Positions 1 to 13,415 of a DNA stretch of 64,000 nt are shown here, one piece after another. A program made the position numbers and the translations under genes. Below the pieces are notes generated by a model. It made no database searches. It saw only the letters and a list, made by a program, of their open reading frames with translations, and was not told the origin of the DNA. Origin of the DNA: Nageia nagi (lineage: Eukaryota; Pinophyta); the NCBI GenBank assembly GCA_050084985.1, contig JBITNC010000001.1, positions 177,568,001 through 177,632,000 of the forward strand, written 5' to 3'. Numbering within the stretch: the first letter of the stretch is position 1; the number at the start of each line of letters is the position of its first letter.

Positions 1-1578
1 CATTTAATTCATTGTAATGTTGTAATTTTACCACTTAGAGTGGTACATCCCTCCTCTAGGAGGAGATAATGATATTTTTGAGTATTTAGTTTTCTTTTTG
101 TGTATTTACAATGATTTGTAATAACCCTATTTGTCATCCATCCCATTTAAGGTACAAAAATTTTATAATTGAGAATCTTGGATTAGACACCACTCTTTTA
201 GGAATAATTGGGATTAATTTAAGTAAAATAGGAGTATTTTATTAGAACCTTATAGGTCAAGTCAACCAAGCACTTCATGATGAAAATTATAATTTCAAGT
301 TCACATATAAAATGAGGAGGATCACACCATTTGGGGCATCATTATCTATCATCATTTCTTCTTCTACTTGGAGAATGTGGATACAATAGTCATTATCTAA
401 ACCTCTTATAGGGTGTAATCTCCATGAAGACTAGATAGGTCTTGAGGTAGTTATGAGATCTAGGAGGCCATGGTGTATTTACACATCTTTAGAGTTCAAA
501 TCTATATTTTAAAGCTTTGGTTCTTCGCTTATCATTTTAATAGACCTTCTTGGAGTGTTATCCAACTTTGGAGGTTGTTCATGGATCTTGGAATCCTATT
601 TCAACCTTTAAGGAGGATTTATTGGAAAAAAATATAGTTTGAGATATTTTTTTCCATTTAGATATATCATTAGAGGAGTTAGTTAGTGAGACACCATACC
701 TTAAGAGGCTAATTTGGTACTTTTATACTATACATCAACCTTCCAGGAGTTCATCTAGCATTTGGATACCTTTCATGATACTTTAAAAGCATTAGAGTTT
801 GTGTACTAAGCCCCTTGGTGGGACATTCCCCATATAGAGTACATTTCATTCTCTTTGAGGTTTCTTCTTAATTTATTTTAGTTCATTATATTATTTAGAA
901 CTTGTCTCATATTTTTAATGCATGTGTTGGATCTTGGTATTTGCTTCCTAAAGAGGTTTCCCACCTTCTATGGTTTACTATAATTTATCTAATGGTTATG
1001 TATTCTCATGGTTTATGTGTTGGGTTGATTGGTACTTAAATTGTAATTTTTGAAGCTTATGTGCATGCATATTTTAGTTATAATTCAGATCTTATTTCAA
1101 TTGTAATAATTTGGATTTTGATGCATTATTGGAATTACTATATTTTAAGTATTTTAGGTTTAGCCCTAGTTGGGCTCATTACATTTACAAACCTATTTAT
1201 TTCTACATGATATGTTCTTATATTCTTTATGATCATATGATTCACATGTTCCATATGTTTAAATGTTCCTCATAATCTCATATGTTTAAATGTCATTTAT
1301 GATCTCATGCTTTATAATTTTACTATGATTTTATGTTCACATTACTTCTATAATATGCTCCTTATGATAAAACTATTCTATATGATCTTATGTTTACTAG
1401 TTCTTAATATTCACAAGTTCTCTATAATTCATAATTTCTAAGATTCACAATATCTTTATATTCACAAGTTCTATATGTTCATAAATTCATAAGATTAACA
1501 AGTTCTTTATGTTCAAAGACTCTCTATATTCATATGTTCATAATATTCACATGAATTTTATGATCATGGTACACATCT
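1..1578. other. AT-rich non-coding DNA
   Basis: No reading frame, terminal repeat or RNA gene is recognisable here. From about 1,200 to 1,560 the sequence is low-complexity, with irregular reiterations of short phrases such as ATTCACAAGTTCT. It runs directly into the regular array that follows and may be the non-coding part of a decayed retroelement. Confidence 0.4.
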
Positions 1579-2020
1579 TGATAATACCGAGGGAAAATGG
1601 TAACCATAATGATAAGTTCATTATGAAGATTTCTAAGCATCCTGATGGTACCTAGGGAAAATGGTATATGAAATAACAAGTTCAATATGAATATTTATAA
1701 ACACCTTGATGGTACTTAGGAAAAATGGTTACTTGCAATGAAAATTTCATTATGAATATTTCTAAGAACCTCAATGGTACTTGGGGAAAAGGGTACCTGC
1801 AATGATAAGTTTATTATGAATATTTCCAAGAATCCTAATGATACCTAGGGAAAAGGGTTCCCATAATGATAAGTTCATTATGAATATGTCTAAGCATCCC
1901 AATGGTACCTAAGGTAAAGGGTACTTGAAATAACAATTTCATTATGAATATTTCTAATAACCCCAATGATATTTAGGGAAAATGATACACACAATGATAA
2001 GTTCATTGTGAAGAATTATT
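1579..2020. repeat. Tandem array, 64-bp unit, 7 copies
   Basis: Units begin at 1579, 1643, 1707, 1772, 1836, 1900 and 1964, so the spacing is 64 bp (once 65). Each starts with a variant of TGATGGTACCTAGGGAAAA and contains a variant of TTCATTATGAATATTTCTAA. The units differ by point changes but hardly at all in length. No coding potential is visible. Arrays of this kind are common in the 3' untranslated regions of plant gypsy elements, but no element could be delimited around this one. Confidence 0.9.
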
Positions 2021-2389
2021 TTGGTACTTTTGATAGGATAAAGTAACATGTATGATATTTTTCTTATATTTATTGGTTGGGTTTGAATTAGCCATCACCA
2101 TTGATGATTATATATCATTGAATTTCCATGATGATACACCTCATATTAATGATTGGGTTATATTATGCTCATTTTATATAATGATATGAGTTATATTATA
2201 TTAATATATGTTATAAAATTAAAAATATAATAGATTAGGAATGTTACAAACTAAAACATCAAATATTGGAGCTCCTTGAGCTACCATGATGGCATCTTTC
2301 TTATTTATGAGACCAAACATTATTGTATCATGATGATATATAAGGTTCAAGTTTCATATATACTTTTATGAATGATATATATTTTCTAG

Positions 2390-2650
2390 GATAAATGAAT
2401 ATCATAAGATAAGAGTTTCTTTCATTAATATTTCCTTTTATAAATGATAATTCTATGGATGATGAAATATTACAATTTCAATATCAATGATAAGAGGTTC
2501 TTTCAATAATATTCTCTTTTATAAATGATAAATTTATGGATAATGAAAGCTCAAATGTTCAATATCAATAATAAAATTTCTTTCATTAATGTTACCTTTT
2601 ATAAATGATAAATATATAGATAATGAAAGCTCTTATAATATTATGAAATC
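2390..2650. repeat. Tandem array, about 81-bp unit, 3 copies
   Basis: The phrase TTTCTTTCATTAAT and its variants start at 2416, 2497 and 2577. Each is followed by CTTTTATAAATGATAA and then ATGGATAATGAAAG. It is AT-rich and non-coding. Confidence 0.8.
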
Positions 2651-4020
2651 AAATAATTTATGTTCCACATATTTCTATGATCTTTAGATAGTACCTTTGT
2701 TCTCTCATATTAGGTTCTTTGCACTTGATTCTTGATGGTCTTACTGAGTTAATGCAAAGAGAGGGAAAAATACATCACCAAAATATTTATTGATTAAAAA
2801 GCTTCACTAATTTCATGGGAGTATTCTTTTTCTTCTCTCTCTTTCCTTTACAAGCATAATTTCACTTCATTACATTAAATTTCTAAAGGGGGGAATTTTT
2901 TATACTTAACTTGGAATCATTTTTAGGCAAAATTAGTTCTCATATGATCCTTAAGATAATATGTTATATTTTAAAGTTATATATATATTATTATTATTAT
3001 CACTAGCTTATATATCTAAAAACATCAAGAGGTATCGATTTGGAGGTACCTATCTTGGAAGCACATACCAAATATAAAGAGATTATAAATGTTCAAAGAA
3101 AACATACCTTCATTTCTTCAAAGAGATATAAGAGATTATCAATATAAATCTTCTTTGCAATATAAATATTCTTAATAAAAAAAATTAAATGTTGGATAAA
3201 TTAATTTTTTATGCAAATATTTATCAAGTTTTTAAAGTTGGCTAAATCATTTTATAAAAAAAAAGTTTGACAATCGAACATTTGAGTCCTTGTCCTCCCC
3301 CAAATTTCATCATAGAGATTCCTCTTGGCATAATTATGGGCCAACATAAGTTTTATTTTGACAAGATATTCTCCTTCTTTGTGAAAGGTCATTGGAGAAT
3401 CAACACTTAGCTACATATGACTCATGATAGTTCTTTCACATATAAAAGGAGAAATATTCTATAAGAGACTATCATATCTTTATATTTATAGTTGGAGCAC
3501 CCTAAAACTCTATGTATATTTTGAGACTACCTATTGGGATTTAAGATTTGTTATCACATGAGCTATATATCATTTCATATTTATAATTATATGTTATACT
3601 AGGCTTATTATTTCTATTATTATTTTGGATTCAAATTGTAAGGGTTGACTCTACTAGAACTAGAGCACTAATTCTTCCAACAATGCTAACATCATGCACA
3701 TTAATCACAAGCTCCAATGCTCCTTAATCAAATTGATCATTTTACTAAAGGCTCACATTATTGGTCTTGTTACTTTGAAAAATCCAATTCTATGCATATA
3801 ATTTGATTTTCCAGGTAAGGGACATGCATATTCATTTAATATTATCTAGATCATAGGTTTATAAAGGTTTTTATACAATAACCTACAACATCATTGTTAT
3901 TTTATTATCTTAGGTTTTGTTATTCACTACAAGTTCACAAAGGCTATAAGACTCCATACTATTTCCCTTCATTACAATAGCTATTATTTTATTGATTAAC
4001 TCCATTTATCATTTATTTGG
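2651..4020. other. AT-rich non-coding DNA with one R-family fragment
   Basis: Nothing coding is visible. Around 3,008-3,060 lies a relative of the conserved R/foldback phrase (ATCTAAAAACATCAAGAGG), so a decayed fragment of that repeat family is present. The rest is unassigned. Confidence 0.45.
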
Positions 4021-4663
4021 CTTAATTTTAAACATCTACATCATACAAAGTATTTATTAAATATTTTAAATAATGTTAAAAGAGAATATATAATACCATG
4101 CCAAAATTGAATCCATTAAATACTTTTAGTCTTAAAATCCTTAAACACTTTTAATATTGAAATCCTTCAAATCTATAATATTAAAAATTTTTATATATAT
4201 AATTTTAAATACATTTTTTCATGTGAAAATATATAAATTATGAAAAAGTTAATAATTTTTTAAACTAATAATATTTTGAAATATGTAAAATAATATCTAA
4301 AAATGTTGAGAGGTATCAATCTCAAAGTGTCCATTTAGGAAAGATAAATTTACTTCATCCAAGTATAAGATAGAAAAAATCTAAAAAAAAATAAAAATAT
4401 AACAAGAATTTTCATAACTATGTTACATTCTCAAACTTATTGCATACCTCTATTTGAGAAATAATACATTTCACTCCTTTTTTGTTCATGTTTTTATTGT
4501 TCTAACAATTTTCCTTATTTTATTGTCCATTATATTTTTAAATGTTTATAATTTTACATAAGCATGCCAAACTTAAATCTGTTAAATAATTTTAATGTTG
4601 AAATCCTTAAATACTTTTAATATTGAAATCCTTCAAATATATAATATTAAAATTCTTATATAC

Positions 4664-4723
<60 letters not shown>

Positions 4724-5860
4724 TTTGATTACCCCCTTATATATCAAAAAAACATTGAGAGATCATTTTTGAGTTGTAATTTATTATATTTAATATGTGT
4801 TTTATATACTTTTCTTACAAAAAAAAATATTTATATAGTTTTTGAATTATATTTTTGAAGCCCACTATTTAAAAAAAATAATAATAATAATTAATTTTTT
4901 TAAATATTGAAGCCAATGTTTAATCAATGGACTCACATGCAACATTTTTGCTCTCCACTCCACCCCCACCCCTATAGAACACCTCTCATGGTTAATTATA
5001 AAAAAATTACTAATTTTTTTAAACTAATAATAATTTGAAATATGTAAAATAATATCTTGGATAAATATTTAAAAATGTTGAGAGGTATCAATCTCAAGGT
5101 GTTTATCTTGGAAAACATCAATTTAATTCATCAAGTACAAGATAGAAAAAATTAAAAATATAAAAAGAATTTGCATAAACATTCTCAAACTCCTTGCATA
5201 CCTCTATCTTAGAAATAGTACATTTCATTCTTCTTTTTTGTTCACATTTTTATAGTTCTAACAATTTCCTTTATTTTATTTATGTCCATTATATTTTTAC
5301 ATAAGATGTTTTTTAATATTTAATGAAACAATGTTATTTGATTTTAAGTAAAAAAACACACACACATAGATATATATATAAGAAGCTTAAAAAAAATGGT
5401 GTGATTATTGGTGAACACTAAAACTATCAAGATCTAAGAGCATAGGAAGACTTAAAAGATGTCTCAAAACATGATTGTAGTCTCCATTTTATCCTAAAAA
5501 GCATATGTTGTTATAATAGACAAGATAAGAATTGTATATTTGAGTCCAACATTGTTGAAAAATACACATATATTGGTGTTGGATACTATTATTCATCACA
5601 AAATAATTTATATTATGTAACATACCTCCATTAATGATAATTGTTGTGTATCATTATATGTGAAATAGTAATTATAAAATCTCCAATCAATTTATTGTAA
5701 TTAATTTTCCTTGTAATAATGTGGAAGAATATTATGTAGTCTTTAATAAATTTATATGCTACATCTATAACTAAAAATATTATGTAACAATTATTTATTT
5801 GAAATATTCATAATTAGAGTGGTTATTTATATTTACATATTATTTTGAATTTTTTTTAAT
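4021..5860. repeat. Dispersed repeat R, copy 1
   Basis: The left part matches the flanks of both non-LTR insertions in copy 2. AGAGAATATATAATACCATG at about 4081 matches 7,653-7,670 and 13,400-13,415. The right part at about 5,540-5,850 matches 14,570-14,858 plus 16,590-16,660. Inside copy 1 a segment of about 500-750 bp is duplicated: the phrases CTTTTAATATTGAAATCC and AATGTTGAGAGGTATCAA occur at about 4,146 and 4,300, then again at about 4,615 and 5,074. No coding capacity is visible. It could be a non-autonomous DNA element or an old retroelement remnant; no terminal inverted repeats were resolved. Confidence 0.7.
4658..4719. repeat. (TACA)n(TA)n microsatellite
   Basis: Several TACA units grade into about 20 uninterrupted TA units, within R copy 1. 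Confidence 0.97.
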
Positions 5861-7559
5861 GCATAATCAATTAATATTTTTTAAATTTTTTATGTACGCT
5901 TGATTAATTCTTAAACATTTCACAAGAGACAAGTTAACTCTTCACTCCCCTCTATCTATGATTGTAGAATGTCATCCATCTTTATCATGCACATACTTCA
6001 CTATGTTAAAGGCATCATAGATAATAAATGAGATCAGGGGGATTATACAAAGATGTGGACTATATAGTAGTTGGTTATTTATATAGAATCAAATTTAGAT
6101 GAGCTTAGGAGTAAAGGTGACAATAATGCTAGGATAAGGTAGAAGGCCTGTGAGATAAGGGGAAATAGAATTCATAATCGATGAGGGTTTCATAAAATCC
6201 TTGATAGTATCTTGAGGATATGTGATTATTTGCCTTTTTCTTAGCTACAACTAAAGTTTTATTAATCAACTATACTAACCTTTGGCATTATGAGAGTATG
6301 GGCTATAATGATAATTATCATTTTCTTGACTTTGAATTAGCCTTCCATGAGGGGATGATATTTTTTTTATATAAGATGCTTATTGGTACCTAAAGAAAGT
6401 ATTTAAGAGGCTAAATTCATTAAATAGATGTTTATGGGGACACACAACATAAAAAATTTACTACTCTTGCAAATAAATTTGTTAATATAAGTGATAAGTT
6501 ATTAGATGAATGACCACAACAAAAGAGGGATATTTGGAAAATAAACTTAGATTAGCACCCTAAGATACACATTTGTAGAGATAATAAAATTATTATCTAA
6601 TGGTTGTAGAATTAAAAGGTTTTTGCATATGTACTAATGATGCCTTCTCAACATTATCATGTCATGCTATAGGTTAGAGAACTTGAAATGAAAGAATCCC
6701 TTATAGAGGTTTTGGATAGATACCACATTGATACTGTGGGATTTTAATAAAAATTTTATCCAATATTTAATCAGTAAATCATTATAGATAAACCTTAAAA
6801 ATATCCCATAAGCATATAATTATTAAACCATTTATAAGCATTATCTAAATCTTATATGGAAAAAAAACATCGAGAGAATAATTATTACCTCATATAGTAG
6901 TTTTGGGATAAAATTTCAAGGATGGTTTCTTCGAGCCATGACACTCCATTGCCACAAATTCATCAAGAGGTGAAGAAAATGCATGCAATGTAGCCATTAA
7001 AAAAGAAAAATCCTTGTCCAAGGCTGAATAAATGCATAAGTACCAATAATAGATAAAAAATAGCTAATAAAATCTTGTATGAAGCCTAAAAATAGGATCA
7101 TGATGTGATATTCAATGCTAACAACAAACCATGCAAGAAATTGTAACATAAAAATGTTCAAAAACTTGAAGAAATTTCCTAGCATATGAAGATTTTGTTC
7201 CCAAAATACTTTTTTTCCCAAGGTTTTCATTATCTCCATCAAGTATTAAATTTCTATTAATAGTCCATTAGAAAGTCACACATCCTCAAAATATTAGATC
7301 TTATCATCACTTATTATCATAAGTTACTTAATATTTAAGTGTGATGTTTAATGTACCATATGTACATAGATTTTAGATTTACTATTTTACCACTTTAATA
7401 CTTAAGCTTTATAAACCTTAATTTCAACATTAATTTTTATTTGAAAATAATTTAAGATTATATTAAATAAAATATAATTCTTTAAAGGTCGCACCTAAGT
7501 TACCTATAAAATAAGGTAATAAAAACTCTAATTTACTTTACACAAAAATAAAATATAAT
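5861..7559. other. AT-rich non-coding DNA
   Basis: No feature could be supported. An 81-codon minus-strand frame at 6,997-7,242 is rich in Phe, Leu and Ile, but it matches no family I recognise and its composition is what T-rich DNA gives by chance. Confidence 0.4.
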
Positions 7560-7670
7560 ACATAAAAATACATGATCAAATTAATTGGAAAAATAGGTTA
7601 AATATGATGAATTCATAAAAACATATATTAAATTTTTTAAATAATACTAAAAGAGAATATATAATATCAA
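7560..7670. repeat. Repeat R copy 2, left part, ending in LINE 1 TSD
   Basis: Similar to about 3,980-4,100 of copy 1. Its last 17 bp (7,654-7,670, AGAATATATAATATCAA) recur with one mismatch at 13,399-13,415 after the LINE, so they are the target-site duplication. Confidence 0.8.
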
Positions 7671-8099
7671 AAAGAGTTTTATAGAGTGTTGAGTATCAAC
7701 CACTGCATGCATGAGAGTGTAGCATTTCCCCCTCTACATCATAACATCATCTCTTTGAAGAATATGCAGGATAACATTCATATACTATTTTGCCCATATG
7801 TTTTTTAAAATATCTTCCACCCCTTCCATAGCTTCATTTGAAGATGACAATGAGAAGAATGGTACCCCATTAATGCAAGATGCTAGGGTAGTTCATCCCT
7901 AAGGTATTCGAAGAGGTATGCTTGACCTTGAATTTTTTGTTCCATTGCTTGAATTCAATCAGGCTACTCTTGACTTGAGGAAAAAACCCCTCATTGGGTA
8001 TTTCCTTGTTTGTATCCATGTTGATTATTTCCTAAGGACATGGATAGACTAGTATTAGCATCCTTATAGTATTTAAGTTGAATGTGTTCAAAACCTTAC

Positions 8100-8621
8100 C
8101 AAAAGTTTTTTCCATTTTCACTTTGGTTCTCGTAAGCAAGTGCATAAGGTGTTGAGTAAAGGGCCAAGTTATGTTCACTAGACTATGCTCTTTTTCCAAC
8201 CTTGGAATAGGGATTTGTCTATTGATAGTACTATGTCTCTAGAGGTCTTTGTTTGGGTGAAGTTCCCTATTCTCCTATTAACTCTTTGAATCTTCATTAG
8301 AAATGTTGTTAATCTCCTTAGTTCCTTTTCTAGAATGAGCCTACTCTCTTTTTCTCATCTCAGTCAACTTGGTGCATGTGTGTTTAGGTCAATTTGACCA
8401 AGTTCTTGAAGGACTACATTGAAATTCAAGTGGGTACCTCTCATGTCCACCAGAGGGTGGTGTATGTAGACCTTCTCAACACCTATTTCAAGTGTCAATC
8501 CCCATCCCATAAAATTTATGACTTCCCTTTGATGGAAGAAAAGTTTAAGACCAAAGTGATAGCAGAGACCCCCAAGGCATCTACACCTAGCACACCTACA
8601 GCTCATCCTAAGGAGAATTAG
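8100..8621 (+). pseudogene. LINE 1 ORF1 remnant (DUF4283 plus zinc-knuckle remnant)
   Basis: ORF1 proteins of plant L1 elements bind the element RNA. Translation in shifting frames gives the DUF4283 pattern: HKVLSKGPSYVH near 8,140, FFQPWNRDLSIDSTMSLEV near 8,200 and VWVKFP near 8,250. A continuous frame then runs from 8,394 to 8,621. Its knuckle region reads YFKCQSPSHKIYDF, where the usual CX2CX4HX4C pattern keeps only one Cys and the His. LINE 2 has the same flanking words (HHKIQ, then LMEGKFK), so the two LINEs belong to one family. At least three frame changes make this a dead gene. Confidence 0.75.
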
Positions 8622-9039
8622 GTAGAATGAATATATGTTACCTCTAAAAAGGGGAAAGAAAATAAGCCTCAACCTACTACCTAGAGTTTGGGCTAGTCTT
8701 CGAAGACTTGTACATAGGCAATTACCATGAAATGTACCTTGTAGATGTAGGTCATTGTTCCAGTTCTTACCATAGCCTATGCATGTGATGGTAATAAATA
8801 ATCTATGATGAAGTGAAACTTCATCATATATTCTCTATTATTAAGTGTCTAGAGGCATTTGATAATGGTTACTCTTGAGGGTTAGGTCGATAGTCCCATA
8901 GCATCCCGTCTAGTTATAACCATACCTACCTTTATAAGAAGTGTCATATGATCATGGAATCGGATTTAGCTATGAGTAACTCCTTCCTCTTATGAAGGTG
9001 GCAATGTTAGTGGTGATATGTACCTCAACTCATTAGAAT

Positions 9040-9480
9040 GATTTTTTTCTATAATGTAAGAGGACTAATGGACCCAATCAGACATTATTTGGTCTAAAAA
9101 TAATTTTGTACTTATTCAATTCTTTATGGTAGTACTTTTTTTATTTGTTTACAAGAAGTTAAAGCTACAGATTTCACTTTATAATATGCATGCTTTATGT
9201 TTTGATCGAGTAGAAAAATGTATGCCACAAATTACCCTCATGGATGAGGGGGGGTTATCATCTTTATTGATAATATATAGAATGATAGTTTTGTTACCTA
9301 GAGAATGGATCCTTCCAATCATTTCATCTAAGTTTTTCTCAAAATATGCAGTTTCTCTTTTGGAAGTATCAATGTCTATGCTTCCTCTGATATTCTTGAA
9401 AGATGTGCACTTTGGAAATGGTGTGTATTATCCTAACCATAATGGTTTGGCTTATGTATGGTGATATTAACATGTTTAAA
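9040..9480 (+). pseudogene. LINE 1 ORF2 endonuclease remnant
   Basis: The phrase NVRGLMDPIRH at about 9,052 is the typical start of the apurinic-endonuclease-like domain that nicks target DNA in plant L1 elements. LINE 2 has NVRGLIDPSHK at the same place. After a frame change, FDRVEKC at about 9,200 and a Gly-rich stretch correspond to the body of the domain, and residues up to 9,464 remain readable. Catalytic residues cannot all be placed because of frameshifts. Confidence 0.7.
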
Positions 9481-10429
9481 ATAGGGTTAGACAACTTGAA
9501 TCTGAATCATAAAAGGTGGGTCTCTGGAGAGTGACACACCTAGTATTTTATGAAAAGTAAGCTTAGGGTTTTTAATCCCAATGCTTGTTTCTCTCCTTGA
9601 CCTCTTTCCTAGGAATATGTGGTACACCTGGTCTAACTTTTAAGAGAGTGATGTCAAATTTTTGAAAAGGCTTAATGAAGCTATGCTTCTAGACCAATGA
9701 TAATTTTTCTTTTATAGAAGATATCCTTTTGTTTTGTTTATAGAAATTATGCTCAAAATGATAACCTCAAATCATTTTCCCATAATATTTACTATTAATA
9801 TTTCCTCTATTCCTTATTAATATTTTAGGTCTTAAATATTTCTTAATACATATGTTCTTTAGCATAACCCCACTTTTTTTTATATCTAATGGGTCTGTAA
9901 CTTGGTGCCCCACCTAACTGGAGAGTGCAAGTGGATATAGTGGTGGGTTGATACCACACATAGAACAACTACTCTACTTCATAGTTTGGGGAAAAAATAG
10001 CTCAACTTCATATAAGGTCCAATACTTCCCTTCATGATAATATTTCTAGTGTGTCTATTCACCTTGAATCAAATCCCTTTGATATCTCTTTGCAATCTCA
10101 TGTTGCTAAGGTTAGACATGAACTTAAAATAATTGAGATCATATATGAAGCTAAAGGTTCTAAGATCAAATCCCATTTACATTAGCTCAAGATTGGGGAT
10201 TGGGTTTCCAAAGAATTATTTCAATGGTTGATTCCCCTTAGGAAATTCACACAATTTAAAGCTCTCATAGAAAATGGGACTAAACTCACTTCCTTTCCTA
10301 AGATTTCCAACTTTTTCACTAGACATTACACCTAATTTTTTTTCCTAGCAATATACTCTTGAAAGAGTTGTAAATTTATAATGATATAAGGATGTTATCC
10401 AAAATCATTTCTTTGATGTTCATAAGTTG

Positions 10430-11643
10430 GAGTGTGATAAGTCTCTTTCTCTTTCATATTTTTCTACAATTTTATCACACATGGTAGATGGTAAAGCCTT
10501 GGGTTAGATGGAATTCCTTGTGAATTTGAAAAGGCATGCTAGGACTTTGTAGGCCCTAATTTTCATAAAGTCTATCTTGAGGCCTTACAACAATTATTTG
10601 GGTTCCCTTATCAATAAAGGGAACATCAAGTTTATTCCTAAACCTAGAGATCTATAAATCATCACCAATTGGAGACTAATTACTCTATTCAATGTTAGCT
10701 ACAAGATCATAGCTAAAGCCTTGACCTTATGAATTCACCCCTTACTTTCACTTATTATTAGGTCAAAGAAAAAGGGATTTATTTAGAATTGTTACATTTT
10801 GGATAATGTGTTGGTAGTTTGGAAAGGTATGGAATGGGCTCAGATGTCAAACCGACATGACTTGTTTATTAAAATTGAATTTGAAAAATAATATGATATA
10901 ATTGAATGGGTATTCATTCTTTCTATGCTAGAAGCACTTGGGTTTGGTCCTCGATTTGTGCATACTATTCACATGATTTTCCAAGATGCTTTTTTTTTAT
11001 TTTTTCACTTAACAAATTCTAGATGCACCATTTTATTCGATATAGGTTTCCTTTAGCTCCTTCACTTTATATTCTTTCAGTTGAAGCCTTTGGGTATTTG
11101 TTAGCAAAATAGGATTCTTTGGGTTTGCTTTGAAGAATTAGGCTTCCAAGAAATTCTAGTCAACTTATCAATGAACACTTTGTAAATGATTCCTTTTTAA
11201 CCATGTAAGAGGAATATGGGAGGTATGTGTCTCAAGCTCTTTATTGTTTGGATAGTTTTTGCAAGGCCTCAGAATCTAGTATTCAATAGCATAAAACTAA
11301 TTGTTACATACATCCCCCCTTATGCCAATCCTCTTTGCTTGACATTTTCTAATGGAATTAGATTAAACATTGGGAAGTTTTTAAAATTTTAGGCATCCCT
11401 TTTGCCTTCTAGGTTTCTCCCTCTCAACTTTGGTCTCATGTTATTGCTAAAGTGGAAAAAAAGCTAGAGTATTGGACTTCAAAGAATATTCCCTTGGTTG
11501 ACAAGTTTCAAATTTGTTCAAAATTCCTAGCTTCAATCTATGTTTACTATTATTCATGTTGGTTCCCTTCTCAAACCTATTATAGCAAGTTGGAAAATAT
11601 TCTTTGGAACTTTATATGGTTTACTATCTCTTATAGGAAATGA
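10430..11643 (+). pseudogene. LINE 1 ORF2 reverse transcriptase remnant
   Basis: Recognisable reverse-transcriptase blocks occur in order: GKALG-DGIPCEF near 10,490, FIPKPRDL then ITNWRLITLFNVSYKIIAKA (10,635-10,720), a fingers/palm stretch near 10,860-10,990, and the active-site region near 11,175. At that site the usual F/YADD reads FVND, so one catalytic aspartate is gone. The thumb and connection region continues (EKKLEYWTSKNIPLVDKFQI) to the end of a 63-codon open stretch at 11,643. Numerous stop codons and frame changes interrupt it. Confidence 0.85.
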
Positions 11644-12188
11644 TTTCATAGGGTATATTTGCTACTTGTCTAGACTCTAGGGGAATGGGGATGTTTGAAA
11701 TTAAAAATAAGAATGGTTTTATGTTCTAAATAGATTATCTATATCTTCAAGAGTGATGAAGCATGGAAAATTATCATTCATCATTTTATATCTTCAGGGA
11801 TTCCATTAGAGAATAAAGGTTGGTCAAGCATGGATTTCCCCTCCCTAGTCCTTATCTTTGTTTTGATATCAATTATGATATTCTCTTTTATTAAAAGTAT
11901 TTGGAAATCCTGATAATAATTTAGGTTTTGGATTCAATGGAAAAGAACAAGTTCCAACAAAGGTTCCTCTATTAATTTTATTAACCTTTGGTGGTATCTA
12001 ATTTTTAATTTGAATGGTTTACCATTGGCATAGGTTTCTTAGTGCATGCACAAAAGTTTTTAAAAAAAGGTATTGTGGTTATTGCATTTTTTTTTTAATG
12101 TTCACATCAAGGAGTAGATTTTCTAGGATACTTTCAAATGCAAATTTGGCCTAGCCAAATATATATTAAATCATATTTTACATAGTTA

Positions 12189-12638
12189 TTGATATCATGC
12201 CCTTGTTCTTTTAGCCTAAAATTGGTTGTTGATCACAATGATCATGGTGGAAGAATTGGGAATGACATGGTAACACTCTGCTATGTAATTACAAGGCCAA
12301 GCATGGCTACCACTAGCTTAATCACTTTTCCAACTATGCCAAAGCTTAATGAGAGATGGGATTTGATTTCTACTCATACTCATTGGAAATTAAGGTTCCA
12401 AGAAACTTTAAAATCTTATTTAAATCCCAAAAAGAATTCTTTTTCTTGGAGTCTATTGTGTCAGATTTTACCTCTCAACTCACATCTCACCCATTTGGGT
12501 GTTTTTGACCCAATATTTCCTTTTTTCCAAGCCTCTAAATCTTCTATGCACCTTTTTTGGTCATGCCCTAGAGTCTCCAAAGCATGGGAGTGGATAACAT
12601 CTTTGTTTGTATCATATATGTCCACCTCGTTTTCCTAA
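12189..12638 (+). pseudogene. LINE 1 ORF2 C-terminal zinc-binding domain (zf-RVT)
   Basis: A 149-codon open frame. Its second half shows the zf-RVT pattern of plant L1 ORF2 proteins: SWSLLCQILPLNSHL, then a segment ending HLFWSCPRVSKAWEW. The preserved Cys and His of HLFWSCP are typical. Beyond the stop the same protein continues in other frames (PLHNIWKIFG, WKSINKIIF near 12,680-12,740) and fades by about 12,990. LINE 2 has a homologous tail near 45,100-45,600. Confidence 0.8.
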
Positions 12639-13415
12639 CAACATGATTTACTAGGGGACACTCTTCCTTTCATGCATCCTTTGCATAACATATGAAAAAT
12701 ATTTGGAGTTGGTTTACTTTTTCATGTTTGAAAAAGTATAAATAAAATCATATTCAGATAAGAAGATCCTTAGATTTTTCACTAGCTAACAAATTGGTTA
12801 TATATTATGATGTATGGTTGCAGATTTAAGATCATGTAAAGAAAGTGAAATTAGATATGGCCAAAGTGATACATGATGTGGAGCACATGGAATCTCTCTT
12901 AGAATACTAGGGTAATTATCCATGCATGGTTAGTCAATTCCCTCCTGATAACCCATCTTAGGGTTATAGGTTTCGTTCTCATCGATGACCACCATCACAT
13001 ACCCACTCGTAAATTTCAAACCATCATTGGTCTCAACCACCAACTATACATCATAAATACAATGATCTAGGTTTTGGAACTACCAACAATGTGAGACATG
13101 GAATGCACATCAACCACCTTCAGTTGTAGTGCTCGAGTGGGGAGGATAAGGAGTTATGGAGGCTCATGCACATTTAGGATGGTCTCATTCTAATTCCCCC
13201 ATGCAACCACTTGCTAGATGGAGCCATGAGAATGCAAAGAACATGCAACCTTTTCATGTGAATGATGGTTGGGATTTAATGCATATCCCTTCCAATAATT
13301 AGCAGCATATGGTTACTCATGATGAGAAGTTGGCTCAGGAATCACCCTATAATGCAAAATGAATACTTTTAATACCAATAAGCCTTTTTCATAAAAAAAG
13401 AACATATAATATCAA

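Larger units (their letters stand above)
7671..13398 (+). mobile_element. LINE 1: L1-type non-LTR retrotransposon, full-length, inactive
   Basis: A 5.7 kb element inserted in repeat R with a 17-bp target-site duplication (7,654-7,670 and 13,399-13,415, one mismatch). It reads rightward: ORF1 with a DUF4283-like domain and a zinc-knuckle remnant (about 8,100-8,620), then ORF2 with an endonuclease start (9,040), reverse transcriptase (about 10,430-11,640) and a C-terminal zinc-binding domain (12,360-12,640). The 3' end is TAATACCAATAAGCCTTTTT followed closely by a short A tail at 13,393. Many stops and frameshifts break both ORFs. TSDs, the A-tail and the ORF order are those of plant L1 elements, which copy themselves by target-primed reverse transcription. 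Confidence 0.9.

Noticed and set aside
4595-4858. 87-codon plus-strand frame
   Set aside because: Mostly a (TA)n microsatellite translated as Tyr-Ile repeats.
6997-7242. 81-codon minus-strand hydrophobic frame resembling a membrane protein
   Set aside because: T-rich DNA gives Phe/Leu/Ile-rich frames by chance. No family motif and no flanking continuation.
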